Counted from the first letter of the stretch, positions 16,295-25,370 are shown. The stretch: DNA of 44,007 bases from Pseudomonadota bacterium (GCA_018242255.1 JAFECH010000356.1:1-44007); one strand, 5' to 3'. A program made the numbers and translations. The notes: generated by a model not told the origin, from the letters alone.

Positions 16295-17947
16295 TTACGG
16301 TGAGCGCGCAAAGCCGAACTTATAGGAACCTTGCACCAGAAGCTGGGCCTGCTCGGCACTGTAACGCATGGGGACGAGCTCTCCCGTCCCGCCGAAGTCG
16401 ACTTCGCCGCTCGTGGTCCACATCGACAAGTAGCGGCCGCCGACGCCGATGCTTAGCGCGTCGGTCAACGCATAGGACAGCGTTGCCTCGAGCTGCATGC
16501 CAACCCCATGCCCGTCCTCAGGCGACAGCAGCGATCTCAACACATGGTCGTCCGTTCCGGAAAACTGCACGTAGGGAAGGTAGGCGGCCTCGCCAGCCAG
16601 CGTGAGCCGCGGTGCGAGCGCGATATCGATGGCCGTTCCGAGACGCAGCGAACGCCAAGTATCGTCCTCGGTGATGACATGCACGCTCGTTGGGATGACG
16701 CTGCCGCAATCGGATGAAGGGTTGGCGATTTGCTCGCAGCCCAGCCCCACCATGTTCTGTTGGAAATGGCTGTATCCTACAAACGGTGCGATTTTGTAGG
16801 TTGCGCCCCGCCACCAGTCGTATCCAACATCGACCGTCCAGTACTCGATCCGATCGTCTACCGATGAGATCGTATTGGAGTAAGGAATAAACGTCGGCTC
16901 GAATTCCAAGCCCCAGTCCTCATCGTTCAGGCGCCCCCCGCTGCTGGCGCCGCCGACGAAGCCTTTCACCATGAGACCGAACGAGGTGTCGATGCGCGCA
17001 AAGGCTTCCGCGCCATCGACGCCGGGGCTGTCGTAGGTCAGCCTTGAGGCGAGAGAGCCGACGCCTTGGCCGCGTATGCCAAGGTCCTTGTGGAACTGGC
17101 CCCATCCGTGAACGTAGCGCACGCCGGCCTTGTACTCGGTCCTGTTTACAGGGACGTGCTCGTCTGGAAGCGGGCGCGGGGCCTCCTGGTCGAAAGAGTT
17201 ATCGGCGCCGAACCTGTAATTCACGCCGATCTTGAACACATGAATGTCCTGAGACACGCTCGTGCCGGTTGCCGGTGTGGCCGTGAGCTGTCCGCCGGGA
17301 GGAGTCTCCTGCGCCAGGCTTGCCGGCTCGGTAAAACGCTCGTCGTCGAAACCAAGGAAGTCGTATTCGGCTTTGACGGTCCAACGCGGCGCGACGGCGC
17401 GTTCTACACCCGCGCCAAGCGTCCAGCCCCAGTGCCAGTTGCTTGTACCGGTCCCTGCCAAGCCGGCCCCGCTGTTGGGAACCGCATCGATTTCGCTATG
17501 CGCCGTCGCAATGCCGGCTTTGCCGAAGATGAGCGTGCGGCTGTCGAATGGCAGCGCCCATCCGAGCCGTCCCGAAATGGTGCCCAATGCATCGATGTGA
17601 GCTGTGCAGTTGGAACTGATAAACATTCCTGAATTGGCGAAGCAGGAGTTGGTGCCATCCATGTCGGCCCAACTCATGTCCGCCTCGACGCCAAACACGG
17701 CTGCGCCTCGCTGCCAGTTATATCCAAGCTGGCCACCCGCCAAGGGACCGGGAGTGCGAACGGTGCCTCCGAAGATCGAGGAGCCGTTCGGATTGCCGAC
17801 GTCAACTAGGCTAAGCGCACCGCCGCTATGGGAGCCGATATACCAGCCGCGCCAGTCGAATGGCACAGCTTCCCCGGCGGCCAACGGTGAAACCGCGAGC
17901 CACGGCGCAATCGTCAAAAGCATGAAAGAAAGGGTGCGCCCGCTCAT
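16295..17947 (-). CDS. Double-barrel outer-membrane protein: Omp25/31-like domain fused to an omptin-like domain
   Basis: A 550-residue protein with a signal peptide (MSGRTLSFMLLTIAPWLAVS, cleaved near AAG); the ATG at 17947 is preferred to a TTG 12 bases upstream. Residues about 30-250 are an Omp25/31 (opacity-type) eight-strand barrel: FDWRGWYIGSHSGG, GAGVERAVAPRWTVKAEYDF and the closing HVFKIGVNYRFG. After a short Pro/Asp-rich linker, residues about 258-550 form a second barrel of about 295 residues that fits the omptin protease family. DEDW at 342-345 matches the OmpT D83/D85 site and DDH at 466-468 matches D210/H212; the spacing (124 residues against 127 in OmpT) and the domain length also agree. 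Omptins are outer-membrane aspartate/histidine proteases that cut basic peptides and need LPS. The fusion is not something I know as described. Protease activity is inferred. Confidence 0.75.
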   Translation of the reverse strand: MSGRTLSFMLLTIAPWLAVSPLAAGEAVPFDWRGWYIGSHSGGALSLVDVGNPNGSSIFGGTVRTPGPLAGGQLGYNWQRGAAVFGVEADMSWADMDGTNSCFANSGMFISSNCTAHIDALGTISGRLGWALPFDSRTLIFGKAGIATAHSEIDAVPNSGAGLAGTGTSNWHWGWTLGAGVERAVAPRWTVKAEYDFLGFDDERFTEPASLAQETPPGGQLTATPATGTSVSQDIHVFKIGVNYRFGADNSFDQEAPRPLPDEHVPVNRTEYKAGVRYVHGWGQFHKDLGIRGQGVGSLASRLTYDSPGVDGAEAFARIDTSFGLMVKGFVGGASSGGRLNDEDWGLEFEPTFIPYSNTISSVDDRIEYWTVDVGYDWWRGATYKIAPFVGYSHFQQNMVGLGCEQIANPSSDCGSVIPTSVHVITEDDTWRSLRLGTAIDIALAPRLTLAGEAAYLPYVQFSGTDDHVLRSLLSPEDGHGVGMQLEATLSYALTDALSIGVGGRYLSMWTTSGEVDFGGTGELVPMRYSAEQAQLLVQGSYKFGFARSP

Positions 17948-18255
17948 CTCGCCCCGCAAGTGTAACTAACGCTTCAGTTATGCGGTGATTCGCGCCGTGT
18001 GACCGACGTCGGGCGGCCTTCTGCAACATCGGATGTGGATGAGCCCGGATAAGCCCGAACCGCGGCACTTGGGTCCGCAGTCTTGAGCAGCGGCCTTAGG
18101 GTGTCCGCTTGGCTGCGGAAGCGGCACTCCCAGGAAATGGGAAATTAGCGCTAGCGCGAGTCGTCGTCATATCGGATGTCTGCCTTTCGGGATGAAGCAG
18201 ACCCCCTGTTCTCTGCAAAGCAACCGTTCAGCGCTTGTCAAACGTTGCGATCCAT
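17948..18255. other. Intergenic stretch, nothing recognised
   Basis: About 300 bases between the double-barrel gene start and the di-heme gene stop. It contains one weak inverted repeat (GTCTGC at 18178-18183 with GCAGAC at 18197-18202) that may serve as end signal of the di-heme operon. No gene is supported. Confidence 0.4.
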
Positions 18256-19467
18256 TTAATTCGAGATCAAACGCTCGTAACTCTTGTCCGTTAAGGTTTT
18301 CAGAAAAGCGACAATCGCGTCTATGTCTGCGTCGGAGAGCATCCGCATCCCGAGCTGGGCTCGAGCAATGTTTGAAGCCACCTCGGGACGCCGCCATTCG
18401 CTGTTCGTCTCTGGATTGACTTTAGAACCGTCGCTTTCCGAAAATCTTAGATGGAACAGAACAGCGGTTCGAAGTTCCTGAAAAACACCGTTATGCATGT
18501 AAGGCCCGGTGATCGCGACGTTACGCAACGTCGGAACTTTGAACTCGCCGTCAAACGCAGCAACGTTCGCCTCAGGATTTTGCATGAGGCCGTGATCAAC
18601 GCGGCGAACGTCGCTGCCATTCTGAGCGCGAACAGAGATATTTTCGGGAACACCCAAATTGAAGTATCGGAAGTTCGTAAAAGCGTCGTGATGTGAACCT
18701 GAGACACCCACGCTCGAATGGCAGCGGGAGCACCCTGCGCCGTCCGTGTTGAAAAACAGGTCTCGTCCTTTAGCTTCATTTGGCGAGAGTGACGCCTCAC
18801 CTCGCAGTGAACGGTCATACTTAGAATCGAACGGCGCGAAATCGGTTGTTTTCAAATACGCAGCCAACGCGGTTTGAAGTGCTGCAAACGCCTTTGGCGT
18901 ACTTTCTAGTACACGAGGCCCGAAAATTGCCGGAAACGCGGCTCGGTACTCGGTGCTTTCGAGCAGGCGCGCCACGACGCTTGCCTCGTCTGGCATACCC
19001 ATTTCTATAGGATTGAGAATCGGCTCGCGTACTTGATCCATTATGGTCCGGGCGCGGCCATCCCAAAACATTCCGCCTATCGCCGCGTTTTGTGCCGAGA
19101 GATTAAAAGACGGGGTCATCATAACGTAGGTAAGCGACGGTGAATTCCTGTCACCGAGCGATAGACCGTCTCCTCCTCTGGAAACTGCCCCTTGGACATC
19201 CCCTAGCGCTCGCGGGTCAGTGAACGCCAACTCAGGCGAATGGCAACTCACACAGTTCTGCTTGCGACTGAGCGAAAGGTTTCGATCTCCGAAAAGCGCT
19301 CGACCAAGCTCGATCGGCGTACGCAAGCTTTCGGCGGCGGCGGTTCTGAAAATTGCCGCGCTCGCGACCGATGCGGCCGCCATGACGCCAATGAAAACCA
19401 GTCGTCGACCGGCGCGATACGCGCTTATGCTGCGGGACGCTTTCACTTCATTTTTTTTCCGAGGCAT
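18256..19467 (-). CDS. MauG/CcpA-like di-heme c-type protein
   Basis: A 403-residue periplasmic protein of the di-heme cytochrome c peroxidase/MauG superfamily. It has a Tat- or Sec-like N-terminus (basic MPRKKNEVKAS, then a hydrophobic helix), two heme sites CVSCH at 72-76 and CSRCH at 246-250, the inter-heme Trp region GGMFWDGRA (W135), NPIEMGM and the family segment VPTLRNVAITGPYMHNG. Members either reduce peroxide or, as in MauG and MbnH, oxidise Trp residues of a partner protein. It is the last gene of a TonB receptor/periplasmic protein/di-heme operon and overlaps the gene before it by 20 bases, which argues for a job on that partner rather than general peroxide removal. That role is inference. 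Confidence 0.88.
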   Translation of the reverse strand: MPRKKNEVKASRSISAYRAGRRLVFIGVMAAASVASAAIFRTAAAESLRTPIELGRALFGDRNLSLSRKQNCVSCHSPELAFTDPRALGDVQGAVSRGGDGLSLGDRNSPSLTYVMMTPSFNLSAQNAAIGGMFWDGRARTIMDQVREPILNPIEMGMPDEASVVARLLESTEYRAAFPAIFGPRVLESTPKAFAALQTALAAYLKTTDFAPFDSKYDRSLRGEASLSPNEAKGRDLFFNTDGAGCSRCHSSVGVSGSHHDAFTNFRYFNLGVPENISVRAQNGSDVRRVDHGLMQNPEANVAAFDGEFKVPTLRNVAITGPYMHNGVFQELRTAVLFHLRFSESDGSKVNPETNSEWRRPEVASNIARAQLGMRMLSDADIDAIVAFLKTLTDKSYERLISN

Positions 19468-19984
19468 GGATTGTGAGCCTCATTAATTTATCCGGCGCGC
19501 CGCTGATCTGAACAATCATTGGCCCCGCGCCAAGATCGTACCGGACGCTTTTGTGCAAGCCTGCGCAATTCTTATCGCCAGAAAATGCGGTCGAGGGAAC
19601 CAACGCATTATTCTGCACCACATCGATCCAGGCATGGTTGGGAATGGTGATTTGATAAGTCCCTGGTTTGCCGACCTCGGCGATCGAGAACCAGCCTGAG
19701 AAGCTATTTTTTGCTATGGCCTGTTTCTTGATACCGGGCATAGCCGGTAGTTTAACTGATGGTGAATGTTCGAGCGTCAGCTCGATTGCCTTATCAGGGA
19801 TCGACGCGATGCTACCTCCTGTTGCCACCGCTTCGGCGTCCCGCGCTGCGACCCAACTCAATTCCGTTGCAACCGACCATTGGAAACCTGTGCATGTCTC
19901 GGCGGAGGACGCCGCGCCGGCAAACGCTGCAGCCAAAATCGTAATGAGCAAGAGAGCTTTCACGTGCATGAAATCGCGCGTCAT
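19448..19984 (-). CDS. Periplasmic protein, putative partner of the di-heme enzyme
   Basis: A 178-residue secreted protein. The ATG at 19984 lies 6 bases after GAGGA; another ATG two codons upstream is too close to that site. The signal peptide (MTRDFMHVKALLLITILAAAF) is cleaved near SSAET. The mature part is a small beta-rich domain with C31 and C140 and four Trp (W36, W44, W98, W119), and segments such as SGWFSIAEVGKPGTYQI, PNHAWIDVV and CAGLHKSVRYDL. I do not recognise a named family. It lies between the TonB receptor and the MauG-like protein, overlapping the latter, so it may bind the receptor's metal cargo or be the substrate of the di-heme enzyme. It lacks the four-Cys pattern of MbnP. 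Confidence 0.75.
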   Translation of the reverse strand: MTRDFMHVKALLLITILAAAFAGAASSAETCTGFQWSVATELSWVAARDAEAVATGGSIASIPDKAIELTLEHSPSVKLPAMPGIKKQAIAKNSFSGWFSIAEVGKPGTYQITIPNHAWIDVVQNNALVPSTAFSGDKNCAGLHKSVRYDLGAGPMIVQISGAPDKLMRLTIHASEKK

Positions 19985-20043
19985 CACCATTCCTCATCAA
20001 GACCAGAGCTAACGAAGCTCCGGATTTATGCTGAATTCATTAG

Positions 20044-22278
20044 CTAGAATTGGGTACGCATGCCGACATAGAAGTTGCGGCCCTGCTCGGGATAACCGTC
20101 CGTCAGGATGTAGTTCTCATCTGTCAAGTTGCGTGCGTTGAAGATGAGGCTTGTCTTGTCGTCAATGTCGTACTCTGTTTGGAAATTTGCCAGCGCGAAT
20201 GCACCCGTCTCGTAGTACACCGTGCCGGCGGTATTTACCGTCCAGCGATCAGATGCAAATTCGACGTTCGGCGTGATGCTCCAGGCGTTGGTGATCTTGT
20301 ACGTGGCATAAGCTATACCCTTTACCGCCGGCAGACCTGTCAGCTCGAAGGACGGGTTGTCCGGGTTGTGTACGTCACGGCGGATCCAAGTGATGTTACC
20401 GCCGATAAGCAGCGAATCGTTCAGCGCATAATCGAGCGAGTATTCGATGCCATAGTAATGGCCATCACCCACATTCTGGCTCTGCGTAACGGCTTGCCCT
20501 TGATAGATGAAAGGCACCGATTGGATAAGATTGGTGACATCGCTGTAGAATACAGCCGCCGACATCTGGCTGTTACGTGCGAAATTATTGGCCCAACCCA
20601 CTTCGTAATTAATAGAGCGCTCAGGCTGCAGTCCCGGGTTGGAGGTGGCGCCGCCGAAGCGCGAGCTGAAACGCTCGAAGATCGTCGGGAACCTTGTTCG
20701 GTCGGAGACACTGGCGTGGACCGTGCCGGTATCATCGTACCGATAGACCAAGGCCGACTGCCAGTTAAGGGCGTCAGTGTCCTTCTTGGGATATTCGAAC
20801 AGACCGTTAGCTGTCGTGAACTCCTGAGCCTCGTAAAGTTTGCGCCAATCATAACTGATGCCTGATACGATATCGACGCGATTGGTGGCGCGGAGTGTGT
20901 TCTCGAAGGCAACGGAATAAGTGTCTTCAAGATCGGTTTGATCAGGCTCCAAGAAACAAGGCGTGATCTTACCGCAAGATACACCCTTTACGTTGTAACC
21001 TTGTGACTCGGTGTGGTTGTCTCGACGATAAAGGAAGGACGATTTCAGCGTATCCCACGGCGTGATGTCGAGGCCGTACAAAATGCTGCCCCCGCCCGCC
21101 CAGTCGTCATAATTACTATCGAATGCCTTCGGCGTCTTCTGCGTCGTCTGAGCCGCATCGTCGTAGCTCATCAGGTTATCGCTGAAAGTCGTATAGTAGA
21201 CTTTCGTTTCGACAAAGGACGCTAGCGATAGTTTCGTGTGCGAAAGCCAATAGATGTTTTGCTGAGTAGTATCCGGCCAATCCCAATAGCGCTGCGTTGC
21301 GACAGGATCCGTAACGTGATACGGCGCGCCCTTGGAATTATTCATACGCACATAGTTGATCGAATAATCGTCGGTCGCATTCGGGGTTAAGCCGACTTTG
21401 GCATTGACCTCCCAATTACTCTTGTTGGAATGGTCGCGCTCTCCGCCGTTTTCGACCGATGTCGGCTTGAAATTGTCCGACAAATACCAGCCATCCAAAT
21501 CCAAGACTGCGCCGCTGACTTGCGCATAGTATCCGCGCTGGCGCGTTCCAAATGACCCGTAGGTTCGGTAGCCTTCGTATTGTCCGTCGCCGCCGAACAT
21601 CATGCCGCCCTCGATCTGACCTTCGAAGGGCTTGGTCGGCTTTTTGGTCACCATGTTGATCCAGCCGCCCATACCGCCGGGGCCGTTGAGAACCGATGTG
21701 TAACCTTTCGCGATCTGCACCTCGGAGAGATTGGCGGTCAAAAAGCTTGCGAAATCGATGCGGTTGTCGGCAGGACGGTAAATCGGGATACCGTCCATCG
21801 AGATCGGAACCTGCCAGCGGTCAAAGCCGCGGACGAAAATCAGCTGTTCATTGCGCGAGCCGCCTGAATTCGACGCGGCGACACCGGGTGCCAGCGACAA
21901 GGACTGATCCAAGGTTGCCTTGGAGAACGTCCACATTGCGTCGTTCGTGATCGCGGTTCCGCCGACCATGTCGATCTGGCCGAGGGTGAAGACACCGGCC
22001 GATCCCGGCAGACCCTGACTGGACGCTGCCTTATCGGTGCCTCCGTCTGCTTTTTTTGACTGGCTGGCTGTACCTTCCGACTTGGCGGCGTCGGTGCCCG
22101 CAGACGTAGAGCTGGGCTTTTGCGAAATGCGCTGTTTCGGAGCTGCGATTACGATGGGAGGCAAGGCGACGGAAGACGCATCCTCAACGCTTTGCGTGAC
22201 TTGTTGAGCTTTCAGATTTCCAGCTGATGACATTGCAAATGCGGAGAACGCTAACGCACGAACTGTTTGCCGGCACAT
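20044..22278 (-). CDS. TonB-dependent receptor heading the di-heme operon
   Basis: A 744-residue outer-membrane receptor. After the signal peptide (MCRQTVRALAFSAFAMSSAG) come a TonB-box-like stretch (VALPPIVIAAP), a low-complexity Ser/Ala/Lys linker of about 40 residues, the plug domain (SLSLAPGVAASNSGGSRNEQ, VRGFDRWQVPISMDGIPIY, YTSVLNGPGGMGGWINMVTK) and a 22-strand barrel ending NFYVGMRTQF. GGGAGG lies about 14 bases before the ATG, a long spacing. It is followed after 59 bases by the periplasmic protein and then the di-heme gene, all on the same strand. This composition resembles metal-uptake operons such as the methanobactin mbnT-P-H set; the ligand here is unknown. Confidence 0.9.
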   Translation of the reverse strand: MCRQTVRALAFSAFAMSSAGNLKAQQVTQSVEDASSVALPPIVIAAPKQRISQKPSSTSAGTDAAKSEGTASQSKKADGGTDKAASSQGLPGSAGVFTLGQIDMVGGTAITNDAMWTFSKATLDQSLSLAPGVAASNSGGSRNEQLIFVRGFDRWQVPISMDGIPIYRPADNRIDFASFLTANLSEVQIAKGYTSVLNGPGGMGGWINMVTKKPTKPFEGQIEGGMMFGGDGQYEGYRTYGSFGTRQRGYYAQVSGAVLDLDGWYLSDNFKPTSVENGGERDHSNKSNWEVNAKVGLTPNATDDYSINYVRMNNSKGAPYHVTDPVATQRYWDWPDTTQQNIYWLSHTKLSLASFVETKVYYTTFSDNLMSYDDAAQTTQKTPKAFDSNYDDWAGGGSILYGLDITPWDTLKSSFLYRRDNHTESQGYNVKGVSCGKITPCFLEPDQTDLEDTYSVAFENTLRATNRVDIVSGISYDWRKLYEAQEFTTANGLFEYPKKDTDALNWQSALVYRYDDTGTVHASVSDRTRFPTIFERFSSRFGGATSNPGLQPERSINYEVGWANNFARNSQMSAAVFYSDVTNLIQSVPFIYQGQAVTQSQNVGDGHYYGIEYSLDYALNDSLLIGGNITWIRRDVHNPDNPSFELTGLPAVKGIAYATYKITNAWSITPNVEFASDRWTVNTAGTVYYETGAFALANFQTEYDIDDKTSLIFNARNLTDENYILTDGYPEQGRNFYVGMRTQF

Positions 22279-22758
22279 TTAAATTAACTCAACCTCCCTG
22301 ACGTCACGATATAGCCAAGTGACTACTTCGAGAGACAAAGGGCTTCAATATGAATATTCGGTCGCTAAACGACTCTGGTTCGAGGTGTTGCTTGTCGGTA
22401 TCTGCATGTCGCAGACCCTACAAAGTCCGATTGGCTGTGCGTCCGGCTTCGATCACGCGCGGTTCGAGCGCGTCGACGTCAAAGGACGACGTGGCGGAGT
22501 GCATCTGAGCGTGGCTTGATGAAAATCAGAACTCGGAAACTTTCATCGGCGGCCGACCTGAGCGAGTGCGGCACGGCCTAATTCTCTACGACTGCTGTGC
22601 AGAGAGGCGGACATCAGGCGGTCCGTGATCTGCAGACAAATAGACTTCTTCTGCTTTGGCTTTGTCGTCGCATTCAACGTTCGGCCAACGATGATGCTGT
22701 TACTGCTGGTCCACTATTGAAATCGTTGGTGGACCTGAGGCGGGCCGTATCGGGCACA
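22279..22758. other. Intergenic stretch upstream of the TonB operon
   Basis: About 480 bases without a convincing gene. The first part should hold the promoter of the TonB receptor operon. A 66-codon frame on the plus strand has no ribosome site or recognisable features. Confidence 0.4.
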
Positions 22759-23070
22759 TCACGCCAAGCTCCGTCCCAAAATCTTCTCGAAGATATTATC
22801 GAATAAGGAAAAGGCACGCTTCTCGATATCGGACGCATGGTCGTCTGCGTAGTTCAAAGCCTTCGCACGAGATATCTGGATCCTCTTCGGGCATGGCATT
22901 TCGATATGCGCGCCAGTCTTTAAGAACCGCATTTTAGACTTCGGGATGAAATTGGACGCCCACGGTATTGCCGTATTCGAACGCTTGCACGGTGTCGTTA
23001 TCTCTCGCCCGTCTCCGCTAATGGCTGAGAGAATGCGCGTATGTATTGCCATGACGATAATTGGGTAAAC
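22759..23070 (-). pseudogene. Relic of a class I glutamine amidotransferase-like gene
   Basis: Reading the minus strand in three frames gives pieces of one GATase C-terminal region: AFSQPLAETGER in one frame, then DNDTVQAFEYGNTVGVQFHPEV in the next, which ends at a stop, then AVLKDWRAY in the same frame past the stop, and finally a tail ending FEKILGRSLA in a third frame. GVQFHPE is the class I amidotransferase motif with the catalytic His and Glu. At least two frameshifts and one nonsense codon are needed, and no N-terminal part with the nucleophile Cys is seen. This is a decayed gene end, not an active enzyme. Confidence 0.6.
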
Positions 23071-23227
23071 TTACCGCACATTCGAGCAAAGCCGGCGGTT
23101 GTGACAAGGCTAAAATATATGCCGCAACGGCTACATGGAAATGTAGATGAAGACCGAAGTATGGATGGGGGCGTCAGCCGTGCGAGGAACCGACGCCTGA
23201 TGGTGTTTGCGTCAGCGGGTGTTTGCG

Positions 23228-23704
23228 CTAATCGGACAACTCTAACTTGCCCTTAAATCTTCCGCCAGAAAGTGTGTCCGTCAGGTTTTCGTAGAAATAG
23301 GTGCCCCCGCCCTTCGCACCCTTATATTTTCCGGTCCCTCCGGTGTATTGGTACGGAAATGCTTTCAGATCCGATCCTTCCTGCCAGGCGCTGTTGAGTT
23401 TGTCACCCGTTTTGTCACCCATGAAGGTGATAACGCAAGTGCCGCTCCCCTTATAGCTCTGGTCGGGCATGTACTCGTACTTGCCGACACACTCCTCGGA
23501 AGATTTCGATGCCGCTTGATCGTCCGGAACATCGACGCATCGGCCAGCATAGTCGACCAGTTTATGTCCCTTCTCTAGCTCCTTCTCATCCCACTTGTCG
23601 TTGATGCATACTATTGCGCCTGCTTCTTCTCCGGCGTTCGCCCCGCCGCTTCCGAGAACGAGGAACGCTGCGGGCATGCCGACTAAAAATTTCATAAGTT
23701 TCAT
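23228..23704 (-). CDS. Small secreted protein with Gly-rich beta segment, function unknown
   Basis: A 158-residue protein with a signal peptide (MKLMKFLVGMPAAFLVLGSGG, cleaved near ANAGE) and AAAGGA about 9 bases before its ATG. The mature part has four Cys and a C-terminal region YTGGTGKYKGAKGGGTY that resembles the repeating turn of allene-oxide-cyclase/lipocalin-like barrels. The composition and start signals support a real gene. No operon partner; function unknown. Confidence 0.7.
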   Translation of the reverse strand: MKLMKFLVGMPAAFLVLGSGGANAGEEAGAIVCINDKWDEKELEKGHKLVDYAGRCVDVPDDQAASKSSEECVGKYEYMPDQSYKGSGTCVITFMGDKTGDKLNSAWQEGSDLKAFPYQYTGGTGKYKGAKGGGTYFYENLTDTLSGGRFKGKLELSD

Positions 23705-24647
23705 GCTGACGTCCTTTCTCGCGGTTCGATTTTTTGGACTTTACATCTGATGCAAAAAGCGTTGCCCTCGCGCTTTGATAGCGCCCGGCACGCGAGGGGC
23801 GCTCCATCGTCGTACACGGGCGTTTAGCTTAGGTCGTTAAAAACAACGTACAGAGACGAATAAATCGTCAGTACACTGTGTTCTTATTTCAAGCCGCTGC
23901 TTCGCTGAAGAGGAACACGCGCTGAAGTTCTTTGCGCAGTTCGGCGGGGAATTGGTTGCTGTTGAAGACAGACCGAATTGGCCGGGGAGAGCGGGACGAA
24001 AGTAGTCATCAATCACCGGCTGCGATTGCATCAGACCCGCCGATCGGTCGCGGGCGCTGTATTTCATCGGCTCATTCGAAGCATATAGCCGCCGCGATAC
24101 GGATACGCGGCTAACAGATCTTGGCGTCTTGGTACTCAGTTTGTACCCAGCGCTAGATTTTCGATCTTAAAACGAGACGGCCAATTTGCAGAAAATCTAG
24201 ATTTTGCAATTGGTTGCGGGGGTGTGATTAAGCCTTTGCAGTTCTTGCCGTCGATCAAGTTCCCCGCATAGCTCGCATCGTCCTAACTACCTGTTTTTGC
24301 AATCGAAAATGTCGGCTTTGCCGAGAAAGCGGACATCGAGTTGCCTCCACTTCCCCTTTCACTTTCGATCCAACGGCATGACCGCACCTACCTGAAGAGC
24401 GGACGAAGTCTCTTCTTCCGCTAAGGGCCAAAGGCTGACCTGGGCAAACGCAACATGATGTAGAGGTGGACGCTGCTTCGCAGAGAAAGCAGTCCGACTC
24501 TATTAAATATAGCAGGCCCATGTCGGGTGCACGTCTGCAGTTCTTTCCTGAGCGGACACTAAGCTTTTGCCCTAATGTAAGACCGTGATCTAAAGCGATA
24601 GGAAATTAAACTCTGCCGTATCCACGTCATGGATTTAGATGGATGAT
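23705..24647. other. Gene-poor stretch at the left edge of the catabolic island
   Basis: About 940 bases with no supported gene. On the minus strand near 24000-23890 a short frame ends ELRKELQRVFLFSEAAA before a stop, coding-like but without a start or known family, perhaps a gene end left by rearrangement. At 24210-24222 lies a copy of the tRNA-Met 3' end (listed separately). The remainder, including phrases such as TGTCCGCTTTC also found near 39390, looks like decayed sequence. Confidence 0.45.
24210..24222 (-). repeat. Direct copy of the tRNA-Met 3' end (candidate att site)
   Basis: TTGGTTGCGGGGG here is identical, in the same orientation, to 39893-39905, the acceptor stem and CCA end of the initiator tRNA gene. 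The similarity weakens but continues for about 10 bases (GATT and CC shared). A chance 13-base match to this specific site in 44 kb is unlikely. It marks the distal end of a possible tRNA-inserted island of about 15.7 kb. Confidence 0.6.
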
Positions 24648-25370
24648 CTATCGCGGCAAGCGTTGCGCTGTAGAACCGGCTTCTATCTCCTCATTCAAAC
24701 TTCCTATCAACCGGCTGGCGGATGAGGCGAACGCGCGACATTCCTGCAAATTAATGACCGTTTTTGTTGCATTTTTCAAACGATCTACAGCTCGTGAATA
24801 GAAGGGCAGGATCGCCGTCACGGCATCCGAAATGCGGATGCGCGCAACCATCCAATCCAGTTTGGCCTGCGCTTCGTCGAATGTGAAAATTCCCTTGTTG
24901 ACCCATTCGACGGCAAGCCAATCGAATGTTTCCAGAAACGAGAGCGAGTCGGCAGCTTGGAGAATGTCTTCTTCGTGATTGCCGCCAATCTCATGCCGAA
25001 GGATTAGAGTGCGAACCCGACGCGCAAAGCGATCGTCGCCGTTAGGCACCTCGGACTTAAGCCACTTATCAACGATATCCGCTGATCTCGTCGAGTGGAG
25101 GAATAAATAATCGGGATTATCGAAGCCGTCCGATGGCGTGCTCGAAGGGCCTCCTGGAAAGAAGCGCTCCGCGTCGTGCACCAGCGCTGCAAACTTCAGT
25201 TCAGGAGAGGCTGAACCCGCAAGCTGGATCGCCCACTTCCGCGCAGCAAGAAGGTGCTCAAGTTGATAAAACCCATCAAGCCATTTTATGGCCTTGAGTT
25301 CAAGTGGACTGAGACTCGCGTCAGCGTACGGAGGTTGTCGATCGGTCGTGCTATTCGGCAGCGTGTTCAT
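24648..25370 (-). CDS. HD-domain protein, last gene of the hydroxypyridine operon
   Basis: A 240-residue soluble protein with an HD-type metal-site pattern: H39 in YQLEHLLAARKWA, H65-D66 in AALVHDAERFFPGG, H92, H126 in LILRHEIGGN and D141 in LQAADSLSFLE. This looks like the DUF4202/HD group, part of the HD phosphohydrolase superfamily. The ATG at 25370 is used; it overlaps the stop of the molybdenum subunit gene by 20 bases, so the two are probably co-translated. A TTG 36 bases further upstream is a weaker option. The function is not known. Because the operon also encodes an aryl-phosphate-forming type kinase pair, a phosphatase acting on a phosphorylated pyridine intermediate is a reasonable hypothesis. 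Confidence 0.75.
   Translation of the reverse strand: MNTLPNSTTDRQPPYADASLSPLELKAIKWLDGFYQLEHLLAARKWAIQLAGSASPELKFAALVHDAERFFPGGPSSTPSDGFDNPDYLFLHSTRSADIVDKWLKSEVPNGDDRFARRVRTLILRHEIGGNHEEDILQAADSLSFLETFDWLAVEWVNKGIFTFDEAQAKLDWMVARIRISDAVTAILPFYSRAVDRLKNATKTVINLQECRAFASSASRLIGSLNEEIEAGSTAQRLPR

Noticed and set aside
19448-19984. MbnP copper-binding protein
   Set aside because: It is shorter than MbnP and lacks the four-Cys pattern; only the operon logic is similar.
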